This document shows positions 56,368-64,000 of a DNA stretch of 64,000 nt, piece after piece. The stretch lies in NCBI GenBank assembly GCA_009885955.1, contig VFJS01000055.1, positions 1-64,000 of the forward strand, written 5' to 3'. The notes under the pieces were generated by a model that was not told the DNA's origin, did not search any database, and saw only the letters and a list, made by a program, of their open reading frames with translations. The first letter of the stretch is position 1, and each line of letters starts with the position of its first letter. The translations under genes were made by a program, and so were the position numbers. Origin of the DNA: Spirochaetia bacterium (GTDB taxonomy: Bacteria; Spirochaetota; UBA4802; UBA5550).

Positions 56368-58926
56368 ATGACAAAAGTAAAAAAATTCAAGGTTATTCCA
56401 TACCTGCCGGCCAATCTGAAACCGCTTATGAAGATCGCGAATAATCTCTGGTGGGTCTGGAATTTTGAAGCAATAGAGCTTTTCCGCAGGCTCGACGTTA
56501 ATCTCTGGACCGATGTTCATCATAATCCAATAAAACTCCTGGGCGCAGTATCTCAAAACACGCTTGATGAAGCAGCCAAGTCGGACAGTTTCATAGCCCA
56601 CATGGAAAGAGTTGAAAAGGAACTGGACCTGCACCTGACCATGAAATCCTGGTTTGAAGAGAAACAGAATGAATATTCAGGCGCATCCATAGCATATTTT
56701 TCTGCTGAATTCGGCATACATGAATGCCTCCCCATATTTTCCGGAGGCCTCGGCGTCCTTGCCGGGGACCATTTAAAGTCGGCAAGCGAGCTCGGTATTC
56801 CCCTTATCGGCGTTGGGCTGCTGTACCGGCTCGGCTATTTCAGGCAGTACCTGAACCTGGACGGCTGGCAGCAGGAACGATTCCCGGAAACCGATTTCCA
56901 CAACATTCCTGTATCCCTTGTAAAAGATGATAAAAACATCCCCCTGCAGATCAGCATAGATTTTCCGGAACAAAACGTTTCTGCCCAGATATGGGAGGTG
57001 AAGGTCGGGAAGGTCACACTGTACCTCCTTGACACCAACATAGACGGCAACACAATCGAAGACAAGGCAATTACCGACCTCCTGTACGGCGGCGAAAATG
57101 AAATGAGGATCAAACAGGAAATCCTGCTCGGGATAGGCGGGATAAAAGCCCTCAAGGCATTGAAAAAAAACATCACCGTATTCCATATGAATGAAGGGCA
57201 CGCGGCATTTCTCGCAGTTGAAAGGGTAAGAATGGCCATTGAAGAGCACGGCCTCACCTATCATGAAGCGGCTGAATTTGTAGCAGCAGGGAACGTCTTT
57301 ACCACCCACACCCCGGTACCGGCAGGAAACGACAGGTTCTCCCCGGAACTCATAGAAAAATATTTTTCATCATACTATCCGAAGCTCGGTTTAACATCTG
57401 AAGAATTCCTGGCCCTGGGCCGTGAGAACCCGCTGGATACAAATGAGACCTTCTGCATGACAGTCCTTGCCATTAAGCTCGCCGCATTCAAAAACGGAGT
57501 GTCCAGGCTCCATGGGAAGGTGTCGCGAAGCATGTGGCGGAACATCTGGCCGACGCTACCGATTCATGAAATCCCTATTGAACATATAACAAACGGGATC
57601 CAGACACTATCGTGGACATCGGACGAAATGATGAGACTCCTGAACAGGTACCTCGGGCCGCGGTGGATCGACAACCCCGCCGATGATACCATATGGAAAA
57701 ATATCGACAGGGTACCCGATTCCGAGCTCTGGAGGTGCAGGGAAAGGCTCAGGGAAAGGCTTGTAGGATTTGCAAGGAACAAACAGAAGGAACAGCTGCT
57801 GAACAGGGGGCTCTCCCCGAAGGAGGCGGCAAAAGCCGACTCGGTACTCAATCCCGAGGCGCTGACCATTGGTTTTGCCCGGCGATTTGCCACATATAAA
57901 AGGGGGACGCTGATCCTCCGGAACATTGAACGGCTGAACGCCCTCCTTAACAACCGTGAAATGCCCATACAGATAATATTCAGCGGCAAGGCGCACCCGA
58001 AGGACAACATGGGCAAGGAGCTGATACGGCAGATCATACACCTTTCCTATGAGGAAAGGTTCAGGAACAGCATTGTATTTCTCGAGGACTACGACATCAA
58101 TATCGCCAGGTACATCGTACAGGGTGTTGACGTGTGGCTTAACACCCCCATACGGCCCAAGGAGGCATCAGGAACAAGCGGGATGAAAGTCGTCCCTAAT
58201 GGAGGCCTCAACATTAGCATACTTGACGGTTGGTGGGTCGAAGCATACGCTCCTGAAACGGGGTGGGCCATAGGTAAAGGGGAATCCTATGACGACCAGA
58301 ATTACCAGGACGAAGTCGAAAGCCTCTCACTCTATAATATACTGGAGCAGGAGGTCCGCACTATGTTCTACAACAGGGGCCAGGACGGCATCCCCAGGGA
58401 ATGGCTGAAAAAGGTCAAGGAGTCTATGAAACATATCAATCCCATGTTCAATACCAACAGGATGGTGAAGGACTACACGGAAAAATTTTACCTCAGGGCC
58501 CATGGAAATCATGAAAAATTCTCATCAGAAAATTTCAAGGTGACAAGGGAATTTACCAAGTGGAAAAAAGGCCTTCTGAAAAACTGGGGAAAAACCGCTG
58601 TGACTGACCTGATGCTGAAGGAAGAAAAGGAGATAACTGTCGGCTCAAAGTTGTATGTAAACGCCGAGGTAAACCTGGGGGACCTCCACCCTGAGGATGT
58701 CTTTGTCCAGATGTATTTCGGTACCCTGAACCATTCCGACGGTATTGACGACGGCATCGCGCAGCCCCTGACCCTCATAAAGGACCTGGGAAGCGGCCAT
58801 TACAAATATGAGGGCCACCTCCTGTGCCTCCAGTCCGGGGAATACGGCTTCACGATAAGGATTCTTCCGAAAAACAAAAACCTTGTGAGAAATTTTGATC
58901 CGGACTTCAAGATATGCTGGGCCTAA
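56368..58926 (+). CDS. glgP: Alpha-glucan phosphorylase
   Basis: 852 residues. It splits glucose-1-phosphate from the ends of glycogen or other alpha-glucans with phosphate. The N terminus (YLPANLKPLMKIANNLWWVWNFEA) is the DUF3417-type extension of the bacterial/archaeal GlgP subfamily. IAYFSAEFGIHECLPIFSGGLGVLAGDHLKSASELGIP forms the front of the active site, and the PLP-binding Lys is in EASGTSGMK at residue 607. The C-terminal 100 residues (SKLYVNAEVNLGDLHPEDVFVQMYFG) form a beta-sandwich domain seen in this subfamily. Single gene with no other glycogen gene nearby. Confidence 0.95.
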   Translation: MTKVKKFKVIPYLPANLKPLMKIANNLWWVWNFEAIELFRRLDVNLWTDVHHNPIKLLGAVSQNTLDEAAKSDSFIAHMERVEKELDLHLTMKSWFEEKQNEYSGASIAYFSAEFGIHECLPIFSGGLGVLAGDHLKSASELGIPLIGVGLLYRLGYFRQYLNLDGWQQERFPETDFHNIPVSLVKDDKNIPLQISIDFPEQNVSAQIWEVKVGKVTLYLLDTNIDGNTIEDKAITDLLYGGENEMRIKQEILLGIGGIKALKALKKNITVFHMNEGHAAFLAVERVRMAIEEHGLTYHEAAEFVAAGNVFTTHTPVPAGNDRFSPELIEKYFSSYYPKLGLTSEEFLALGRENPLDTNETFCMTVLAIKLAAFKNGVSRLHGKVSRSMWRNIWPTLPIHEIPIEHITNGIQTLSWTSDEMMRLLNRYLGPRWIDNPADDTIWKNIDRVPDSELWRCRERLRERLVGFARNKQKEQLLNRGLSPKEAAKADSVLNPEALTIGFARRFATYKRGTLILRNIERLNALLNNREMPIQIIFSGKAHPKDNMGKELIRQIIHLSYEERFRNSIVFLEDYDINIARYIVQGVDVWLNTPIRPKEASGTSGMKVVPNGGLNISILDGWWVEAYAPETGWAIGKGESYDDQNYQDEVESLSLYNILEQEVRTMFYNRGQDGIPREWLKKVKESMKHINPMFNTNRMVKDYTEKFYLRAHGNHEKFSSENFKVTREFTKWKKGLLKNWGKTAVTDLMLKEEKEITVGSKLYVNAEVNLGDLHPEDVFVQMYFGTLNHSDGIDDGIAQPLTLIKDLGSGHYKYEGHLLCLQSGEYGFTIRILPKNKNLVRNFDPDFKICWA

Positions 58927-59027
58927 TTACAGAAAACATGCCTTTCCCCGGTACGGTTCCAGTGGAAAGCACAAGGCCAGACAATAGATGCGCCCTTTGC
59001 CACCGATAGTACAGGCAAGCATATTAG

Positions 59028-59837
59028 ATGGAAATCTTCAAACTTCATGATTTCGGCGATGTAACCGGAATAGAGATGGGCTACAGCCCCATAGGCAGGC
59101 CTTACATGAATGTCCTGTTTTATTACACAGACGGGATTATTATCGATACCGGCCACAGCAATATGAGGCACAGGTGCCTGGAATTTCTCAGGGATAAAAA
59201 AGCAGAAGCGCTGCTCCTAACCCACTTTCATGAAGACCATAGCGGGAATGCCTTACATATAAAACTTATGAAGAACATTCCGGTTTATGCCAACCCCCTT
59301 GCCCTGGACATTCATCTAAAAGGATTCAGCATACAATTCTACCAGCATTACATGTGGGGAAAGGCAGAAAAAGTGAAAGCCGAACCCCTTCCCCCGGTAA
59401 TTGAGAGCGGAGGCATATCACTCATCCCGGTTCATACACCCGGGCATACGCCGGATCATACGGTCTACCATGAAAAAAGCAGGGGATGGCTCTTCTCAGG
59501 AGATCTTTTTGTGGGTAGGCAAATAAAATTTTTCAGGGAAGGTGAAAATATCTATCAATGTATAGAATCCCTGGAAAAAGTTAAAAGGCTCGATTTTGAT
59601 TCGCTCTTCTGCGGCCGCAATCCCCATGTAAAGGGCGGGAAAAAACAGATTGCCCTGAAACTGAATTTTCTCCAGGATTTCTGCGGGGAAATACATGCCC
59701 TTCTCGAAAGCGGGCTTGATGAAAAAGGCATTATGAAAAAATTATACCCAAGAGAAAACAGGTTCCTTAAACTCATAACCATGGGGAATGTCTCTTTTGC
59801 CAACATGGTACGGTCGGTCATGTACCATAAAAAGTAG
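59028..59837 (+). CDS. MBL-fold metallo-hydrolase
   Basis: 269 residues. The metallo-beta-lactamase fold metal site is THFHEDHSGN (HxHxDH), with a further His in TPGHTPDH and Asp in FSGDLFVG. YYTDGIIIDTGHSN is the preceding strand and turn. The C-terminal residues about 190-260 carry a helical extension. Family members include glyoxalases, lactonases and ribonucleases; the substrate cannot be told from this sequence. Lies 101 bases after glgP on the same strand. Confidence 0.85.
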   Translation: MEIFKLHDFGDVTGIEMGYSPIGRPYMNVLFYYTDGIIIDTGHSNMRHRCLEFLRDKKAEALLLTHFHEDHSGNALHIKLMKNIPVYANPLALDIHLKGFSIQFYQHYMWGKAEKVKAEPLPPVIESGGISLIPVHTPGHTPDHTVYHEKSRGWLFSGDLFVGRQIKFFREGENIYQCIESLEKVKRLDFDSLFCGRNPHVKGGKKQIALKLNFLQDFCGEIHALLESGLDEKGIMKKLYPRENRFLKLITMGNVSFANMVRSVMYHKK

Positions 59838-59915
59838 CTCTTCAAATTTTACTAATTTTCTCATAAAAATCTGCCGATCTATATCCTACAGGAAAATTAA
59901 ATTTCTTCCGGGGTA

Positions 59916-60692
59916 ATGACAATGAAAAAATTAAAGGACATGCTGGAAATTCTAACAAACAGGCTGGGGCTTGTTGCTGTCAAGGGGGGCACAGAGGTGG
60001 AGGACATGACCTTTAATGAAATCCTGTTCTTTAAGAAAGTCGCCGGCGTTCTTCCTATGATAGTGAAGATCGGCGGCCCTGAGGCGAGAAATGACATGCG
60101 GGAGCTCAAGCGCTTGAATATTGACGGAATCCTTGCCCCAATGGTTGAGTCCGAATATGCCCTGCGTAATTTCATGGAGAGCCTCCAGGACATCTACAGT
60201 GACACCGTAATGCCCTATTCTGCCATTAATATAGAAACAATAACAGCCTGGAAGAACCTTGATTCCATAACCACGAACCCCTGGTTCACCAGCTTAGACC
60301 AGGTGACCGTGGGAAGAACCGACCTCTCTGGCTCCATGAACAGAAAACCCGATGACCATGACGTTTTACAAATTACCTCAGATATCGTCAGGCTTTCCAG
60401 GGAGAAGGGGAAAATCACCTCGGTAGGCGGCGCAATCCATGCCGCCAATGCCCGGATGATACTGGATATCATCAATCCCGACAGGGTAAATACCCGGCAC
60501 CTCATATTCGACTGCAGGGAAACCATGAGTATTGAAGAATCTGTAACCCTCGGGCTGGAATTTGAACTGGAACTCTGCAAAAATTTAATGAAGGTGGAAC
60601 CGGCAAAGGAGGAAGTCTACATTCGCCGCATGGAGACTACGAAAAGCCGCATCATCACCATGGCGGAGACTGCAGCGGTTCATGCGGAATGA
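59916..60692 (+). CDS. HpcH/HpaI aldolase/citrate lyase family protein
   Basis: 258 residues. A TIM-barrel lyase fold is suggested by LGLVAVKGGTEVEDM, RLNIDGILAPMVESEYAL (catalytic/magnesium region), AINIETITAW with the metal-binding Glu, and LDQVTVGRTDLSGSMN with the metal-binding Asp. Such enzymes cleave 2-keto or citramalyl-type acids; the substrate is unknown. Two ATGs (59916, 59922) are possible. Convergent with the STAS gene, whose stop is two bases away. Confidence 0.75.
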   Translation: MTMKKLKDMLEILTNRLGLVAVKGGTEVEDMTFNEILFFKKVAGVLPMIVKIGGPEARNDMRELKRLNIDGILAPMVESEYALRNFMESLQDIYSDTVMPYSAINIETITAWKNLDSITTNPWFTSLDQVTVGRTDLSGSMNRKPDDHDVLQITSDIVRLSREKGKITSVGGAIHAANARMILDIINPDRVNTRHLIFDCRETMSIEESVTLGLEFELELCKNLMKVEPAKEEVYIRRMETTKSRIITMAETAAVHAE

Positions 60693-60694
60693 AT

Positions 60695-61048
60695 TCAGGC
60701 GCTTAAATATTCAAATTCAAAAGTCCCCCTGGTCTTGATGTTAAAAACACCGTCCAGGGTTGACAGCTCCATAAGTTCGCTCACCTGGGTATTCAAATCA
60801 TAAAGGATTAAATCTATCCCGCCAGCATCCAGCTGTTTAAGAAGTTTTACAAGATACCCGAGCCCAATGGAATCAACCTGATAAATGTTCATGAAATTGA
60901 TGGCAATGGTTTTAACATTATTACCGGCCAGATGTTCATTCACTGAGTTAAAAAATTTATCCATGGTATGCATATATTCACTGGTAAGTGTGCCGTCTAT
61001 ATGGAATATTATCATATCCTCTTTTTCTTCAATCTGAATGTTATCCAT
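60695..61048 (-). CDS. STAS-domain protein (anti-anti-sigma type)
   Basis: 117 residues, a single STAS domain. The motif IYQVDSIGLGYLVKLLKQL contains the Ser that is phosphorylated in anti-sigma antagonists such as SpoIIAA/RsbV. Expected to bind an anti-sigma kinase, but none is encoded nearby. AGGAC precedes the ATG, and a good promoter lies 175 bases upstream. Confidence 0.9.
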   Translation of the reverse strand: MDNIQIEEKEDMIIFHIDGTLTSEYMHTMDKFFNSVNEHLAGNNVKTIAINFMNIYQVDSIGLGYLVKLLKQLDAGGIDLILYDLNTQVSELMELSTLDGVFNIKTRGTFEFEYLSA

Positions 61049-61223
61049 GTTATTTGTCCTGTCTTTGTTATTTATTCAATCGGAATGTACAATACATTCA
61101 ATTTCTGCTGTTCATCCAATCCGGCCCCGTACATTAATGTCTGGAAAATCCATATTAAATTATATACAAAAAGGGAACTGCCCTGTATACATAATACAAC
61201 CGTGACAACTGATTTAACCAATT

Positions 61224-61253
61224 ATTATCATTTAAAACACAATAAAATGTCAA
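61224..61253 (-). promoter_or_regulatory. Promoter of the STAS gene
   Basis: On the minus strand, TTGACA (perfect) is followed after 18 bases by GATAAT (five of six). It gives a leader of about 165 bases with no other gene in it. Confidence 0.6.
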
Positions 61254-61284
61254 GCTGATAAAAATTTTTTTAAATAAGTACTAA

Positions 61285-61401
61285 TACGTATTTCAAACAC
61301 TCGCCGGATCCGATAGATTAAAAGTTGAAAACCTGGGAAAAATATCAATCCACGGCAGGGAACTGACAGTTAAAGTTTTAGGGTTTGATAAAACTGCATG
61401 A
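61285..61401 (+). pseudogene. Possible gene remnant in the STAS-sirtuin gap
   Basis: A 38-codon open stretch with no start codon, ending in TGA, reads like the end of a real protein (RLKVENLGKISIHGRELTVK and a following VLGFDKTA). It is preceded directly by an in-frame TAA. It may be the tail of a lost gene. I recognise no family. The rest of 61049-61428 is AT-rich apart from the STAS promoter. Confidence 0.3.
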
Positions 61402-61428
61402 AAGGGATGAGTCATTCAATCCTGTTCC

Positions 61429-62181
61429 TCAGGCCGCTCCAGTAATCAGGGGGAGCACTATCCCCAGGGGCCCCGGATGCCGGCAATCGGCCATGTGGTC
61501 ATAAGGTGTTTCGTCCCGGTTTATGATGATGATTTTCTTTCCATGTTTCCGGGCAATGTCTACAAGGGAGCATGCCGGCTGAACTATGAGGGAACTCCCC
61601 AGGGCCATGAAAAGGCCGCATGCTTGCACAGACCGCTCCGCCTTTAATAAATCTTCATGCACCAGGTTCTGGCCGAAGGATATGGTATTGGGCTTCAGAA
61701 AACCGCCGCACTTCAGGCACAGGGGCACCTCCTCCCCCCGTGTGATCCTCTCCAGCACAGGCATGATGCCTGTCACCTCGCCGCAGGAGAGGCAAACCGC
61801 TTCGCTGTTGGTCCCGTGGATATTGATTATCTTTTCCCGTCCCACGCCCCCTTTTTCATGGAGCCCGTCAATGTTCTGCGTAATGAGCATTGAGAGCTTT
61901 CCCCTCCGGTAAAAATCCCCGAGGGCCATGTGGGCGCTATTGGGCTCGCCCTCCAGCATTCCGGGGATGGTTTCGTACTTGTACCTCCAATAATATTTCC
62001 GCTTCTCCTGGTCAGCAAGAAATTCCTGGATGGTCACAGCCCTGTATGTTGACCAGACGCCGCCGGGGCTCCGGAAATCGGAGATGCCCGATTCCGTTGA
62101 AATGCCCGCGCCGGTGAGTACTGCCGCAGCTGCAGAGCCATGTACCATCTCCCTCATTTCTTCAATCGCCCTGTCCAACAT
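61429..62181 (-). CDS. NAD-dependent protein deacylase (sirtuin)
   Basis: 250 residues. SIR2-family enzyme that removes acyl groups from lysines using NAD+. GAGISTESGISDFRSPGGVW binds NAD, TQNIDGLHEKGG and the catalytic His in NIHGTNSEAVC follow, and the zinc site is CLSC ... CLKC. The end (GSSLIVQPACSLVDIARKHGKKIIIINRDETPYD) is typical. The ATG at 62181 has GGGAGG only one base away, which is too close; the track's TTG at 62199 lacks a site. The start is therefore uncertain, but the enzyme is complete either way. Confidence 0.93.
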   Translation of the reverse strand: MLDRAIEEMREMVHGSAAAAVLTGAGISTESGISDFRSPGGVWSTYRAVTIQEFLADQEKRKYYWRYKYETIPGMLEGEPNSAHMALGDFYRRGKLSMLITQNIDGLHEKGGVGREKIINIHGTNSEAVCLSCGEVTGIMPVLERITRGEEVPLCLKCGGFLKPNTISFGQNLVHEDLLKAERSVQACGLFMALGSSLIVQPACSLVDIARKHGKKIIIINRDETPYDHMADCRHPGPLGIVLPLITGAA

Positions 62182-62213
62182 GCCTCCCTGAATATTCAAA
62201 TTGTATCATCATA

Positions 62214-62798
62214 TCATAAATTCCCCAGTGCTTCACGTATGAATTTTACCCCCCAGGATATGGTCACCAGCCCGAGAAAGGTAGTGAGCACCCTGATTGT
62301 TGTTTCATTGAGCACTTTTTTCAATTTTGACGACATGATAAAAAGCACCGCAGTCAGTACAAGCACGATGGCGATAGATGCACCGGTTGCAGCCTTGCCG
62401 TAATCCCTGACTGAAATGATGATGGTGGTTATTGCAGCCGGTCCCGTGAGGAGCGGTGTACCGATTATGGATGCAATGGCATGGGAGGAAGTCTTCTTCA
62501 TCATATCCTCCTGGGTGAAGGAGAGGCCCGATATCATCTTGATCCCCAGGATATTCAGGATTATCCCCGATGCCGCCTTGAAGTCATTCATTGTAACACC
62601 GAAGAGATAGATTGTTTTCTCTCCGAAAAAAAGAAAAACATAGGATATGGATGCGGCAACGAATATGGACATGAAGGCGGTCTTCATCCTTTCCCGCGGC
62701 TCCATCCCCCCGGTGGCCGAAAAAAACACAAGCATGCTTGCAAGGGGGTCAAAGATGACAAAAAACAGAATCGTAAGTTTAAGCAGGCTGTCGTCCAT
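62214..62798 (-). CDS. MarC family integral membrane protein
   Basis: 194 residues with about six transmembrane helices. The opening LLKLTILFFVIFDPLASMLVFFSAT and the IIGTPLLTGPAAITTIIISV segment fit the MarC/UPF0056 family. Its function is not settled. GGAG five bases before the ATG supports the start. 32 bases upstream of the sirtuin gene and possibly co-transcribed. Confidence 0.9.
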   Translation of the reverse strand: MDDSLLKLTILFFVIFDPLASMLVFFSATGGMEPRERMKTAFMSIFVAASISYVFLFFGEKTIYLFGVTMNDFKAASGIILNILGIKMISGLSFTQEDMMKKTSSHAIASIIGTPLLTGPAAITTIIISVRDYGKAATGASIAIVLVLTAVLFIMSSKLKKVLNETTIRVLTTFLGLVTISWGVKFIREALGNL

Positions 62799-62827
62799 TT
62801 TTTCTCCGGTAACAGTTATGGTTAAAT

Positions 62828-62932
62828 TTACCTATGGGCTGAAAATTTTTCAATAATATTTTGGTAGCTGAGCATCAGTGATGCAGAGAGACCTGCAGCC
62901 ATGCCAAAAATTCCAATTTTAATATGTGCCAT
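62828..62932 (-). CDS. Small hydrophobic protein, candidate
   Basis: 34 residues, too short for the ORF track: MAHIKIGIFGMAAGLSASLM followed by LSYQNIIEKFSAHR. It has one small hydrophobic helix and a polar end, and sits neatly between the YdjY-like lipoprotein and marC in the same direction. The ribosome-binding site is weak (AAGAAAAAA). No family is recognised, so it may be chance. Confidence 0.35.
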   Translation of the reverse strand: MAHIKIGIFGMAAGLSASLMLSYQNIIEKFSAHR

Positions 62933-62952
62933 AATTTTTTCTTATATTTTTA

Positions 62953-63615
62953 TTATTTCACCTTCACGGTAATTGAAACCATGGTGCCGTCAGGGGGGAG
63001 AACCTCCCTGTTTCCGGTAAATGCCACCTCTTTCCTCTTCTCCACGGCGCCGTAGGTATATGCTGAATTGCTCACGATTCCCACAGGGCAGCTGTCGAGG
63101 CACATGAGGCAGCCGGAATTTTTATCATTGGCCATCTTTATATTCCCCCCGAACTTCATTTCCATGGGCTTTTTATTGCTGTCCCTGACTACCTCGTCGA
63201 GCCTGTAGGCCTTCGGGGCCCCGTCCCATGTAACTGTTATATCAAGTGAATCGCCGCTGACACTGGTCTTCTCCTTGTTCTCCATGGTCATGTTGTCGCC
63301 GGATTTACCGCCGATCTTTTTAAGGGCATCGTAGAATTCGGCATGGCCGGCCATGCTGGTGAATATGGACTTGGACCCATTGCTGCCGTCCTTGAACACA
63401 GCACAGTGCCTTGTGGGCTCAACAAAATATTTTCCGTTCACCCTGGCCATGAATGTCACTGTTTTGTTCTTCTCATCAACTATGAGCGGATTCGAGGGAG
63501 TCTCCCTGGATCCGCTGCCGATCTTTGGTGTCTTAGAATCGCCGCATCCGATAAATAATGCCAGTACAAGGATGAAAGCAATGCCTGCGGATATAAAATT
63601 TTTTACATAAACCAT
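62953..63615 (-). CDS. YdjY-like lipoprotein
   Basis: 220 residues. A signal peptide with lipobox FIGC near residue 24. The body resembles YdjY-domain proteins: NKTVTFMARVNGKYFVEPTRHCAVFKDG, an AEFYDALKKIGGKSGDNM segment, and a Cys-rich GCLMCLDSCPVGIVSNSAYT near the end. The CxxCxxxC pattern could bind a metal or be redox-active. AAGGAG nine bases upstream supports the ATG. Seven bases after the DedA/TVP38-type gene, so the two are co-transcribed. Confidence 0.75.
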   Translation of the reverse strand: MVYVKNFISAGIAFILVLALFIGCGDSKTPKIGSGSRETPSNPLIVDEKNKTVTFMARVNGKYFVEPTRHCAVFKDGSNGSKSIFTSMAGHAEFYDALKKIGGKSGDNMTMENKEKTSVSGDSLDITVTWDGAPKAYRLDEVVRDSNKKPMEMKFGGNIKMANDKNSGCLMCLDSCPVGIVSNSAYTYGAVEKRKEVAFTGNREVLPPDGTMVSITVKVK

Positions 63616-63621
63616 AAAGGC

Positions 63622-64000
63622 CTACTCCTTTATATTCGGTATAGAGCCGTGTAAAGGCTCCTTTCCGGAATTTTTTTCACGTTTCGCCTTTATCAGTAAA
63701 AGTATTTTTTTACCTATCACCGGCAGGATCCCTATGAGCACAAGTGAAACAAGTATTGACGGGGAAATTATTTCCGATACGGAATGTATCTTCCCCAATT
63801 CACTCCCTGCGTTTACAAACAGTATTGTCCCGGGGAGCATGCCCAACTGGGATACGGCATAGAACTTCCAGAAGGGCATGGCTGTCAGTCCCATGGCCAT
63901 GTTTGTAATAAAGAAAGGGAATAGCGGAATCAGCCTGAGCGTCAGGAGATAATATCCCCCCTCTGATTCCACACCCCTGTTAACCCTGGCAATTTTTTCA
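63622..64000 (-). CDS. TVP38/TMEM64 (DedA-like) membrane protein, 3' part
   Basis: The reading frame stays open to the window edge, so only the C-terminal 125 or so residues are seen. GGYYLLTLRLIPLFPFFITNMAMGLTAMPFWKF is the conserved core of the VTT (DedA/TVP38) family, here with RLIPLFPFF-N. Two more helices and a charged tail follow. The track's start at 63972 is a GTG inside the gene. Substrate or lipid role unknown. Confidence 0.85.
   Translation of the reverse strand, partial: EKIARVNRGVESEGGYYLLTLRLIPLFPFFITNMAMGLTAMPFWKFYAVSQLGMLPGTILFVNAGSELGKIHSVSEIISPSILVSLVLIGILPVIGKKILLLIKAKREKNSGKEPLHGSIPNIKE

Noticed and set aside
57564-58041. Two 140-160 residue minus-strand ORFs inside glgP
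   Set aside because: Opposite-strand shadows of a clear phosphorylase; long only because of the higher GC content.

Overview
The window reads as chromosomal DNA from a double-membrane bacterium, most likely a spirochaete (Spirochaetota, perhaps on the Leptospirales side). Four things point this way. RpoB has Asn at the E. coli 531 position, which is known from naturally rifampicin-resistant spirochaetes. EF-Tu carries an '[10 protein letters not shown]' stretch that I remember from Leptospira. There are many lipoproteins with short lipoboxes, including one with a bacterial SH3 domain. A DUF2225 protein is also present. Outer-membrane beta-barrels and an ExbB/ExbD/TonB-like set show a diderm envelope. 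The assignment rests on recalled sequences, not on a search.

Layout. 1-3.8 kb (+): two lipoproteins, an RsuA/RluB-type pseudouridine synthase and glutamine-dependent NAD+ synthetase, closed by a strong bidirectional terminator. 3.9-14 kb (-): groEL and groES under a CIRCE operator; lysC-ddl-pssA-moaC, probably one operon; a lipoprotein and a beta-barrel of unknown function; truA and DUF2225. 14.5-15.4 kb (+): an exported protein of unknown function.

15.4-45.9 kb (-): an almost complete transcription/translation supercluster. In transcription order it is tRNA-Thr, rpmG, secE, nusG, rplK, rplA, rplJ, rplL, rpoB, rpoC, rpsL, rpsG, fusA, tuf, then the S10-spc-alpha block from rpsJ to rplQ. adk and map are missing between secY and infA. 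rpmJ and rpmG are too short for the ORF track but are present. Hairpins and promoter-like sequences after rplL, rpoC, rpsG and fusA and before fusA and tuf suggest that the supercluster is split into several transcription units.

46-54.1 kb (+): accessory envelope region. It holds a DUF2283 protein behind what looks like a truncated toxin partner, a beta-barrel, an ExbB-ExbD-TonB-like operon, an exported protein, three more small beta-barrels and a prepilin peptidase. Good sigma70-like promoters precede several of these genes. The intergenic regions carry short repeats of the kind found dispersed in many environmental genomes. 54.4-64 kb (mixed strands): PAS histidine kinase, alpha-glucan phosphorylase, MBL-fold hydrolase, HpcH/HpaI-type aldolase, STAS protein, sirtuin, MarC, a small ORF, a YdjY-like lipoprotein and a DedA/TVP38-type membrane protein cut by the window edge.

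There is no CRISPR array, prophage, insertion sequence or rRNA gene. GC content by eye rises from roughly the high 30s percent on the left to near 50 percent right of about 48 kb. Promoter and terminator calls come from reading motifs by eye. The most promising leads are the Asn in RpoB, the CIRCE with an 8-nt spacer, the decayed DUF2283 partner, and the repeat-rich envelope island at 47.7-54.3 kb.
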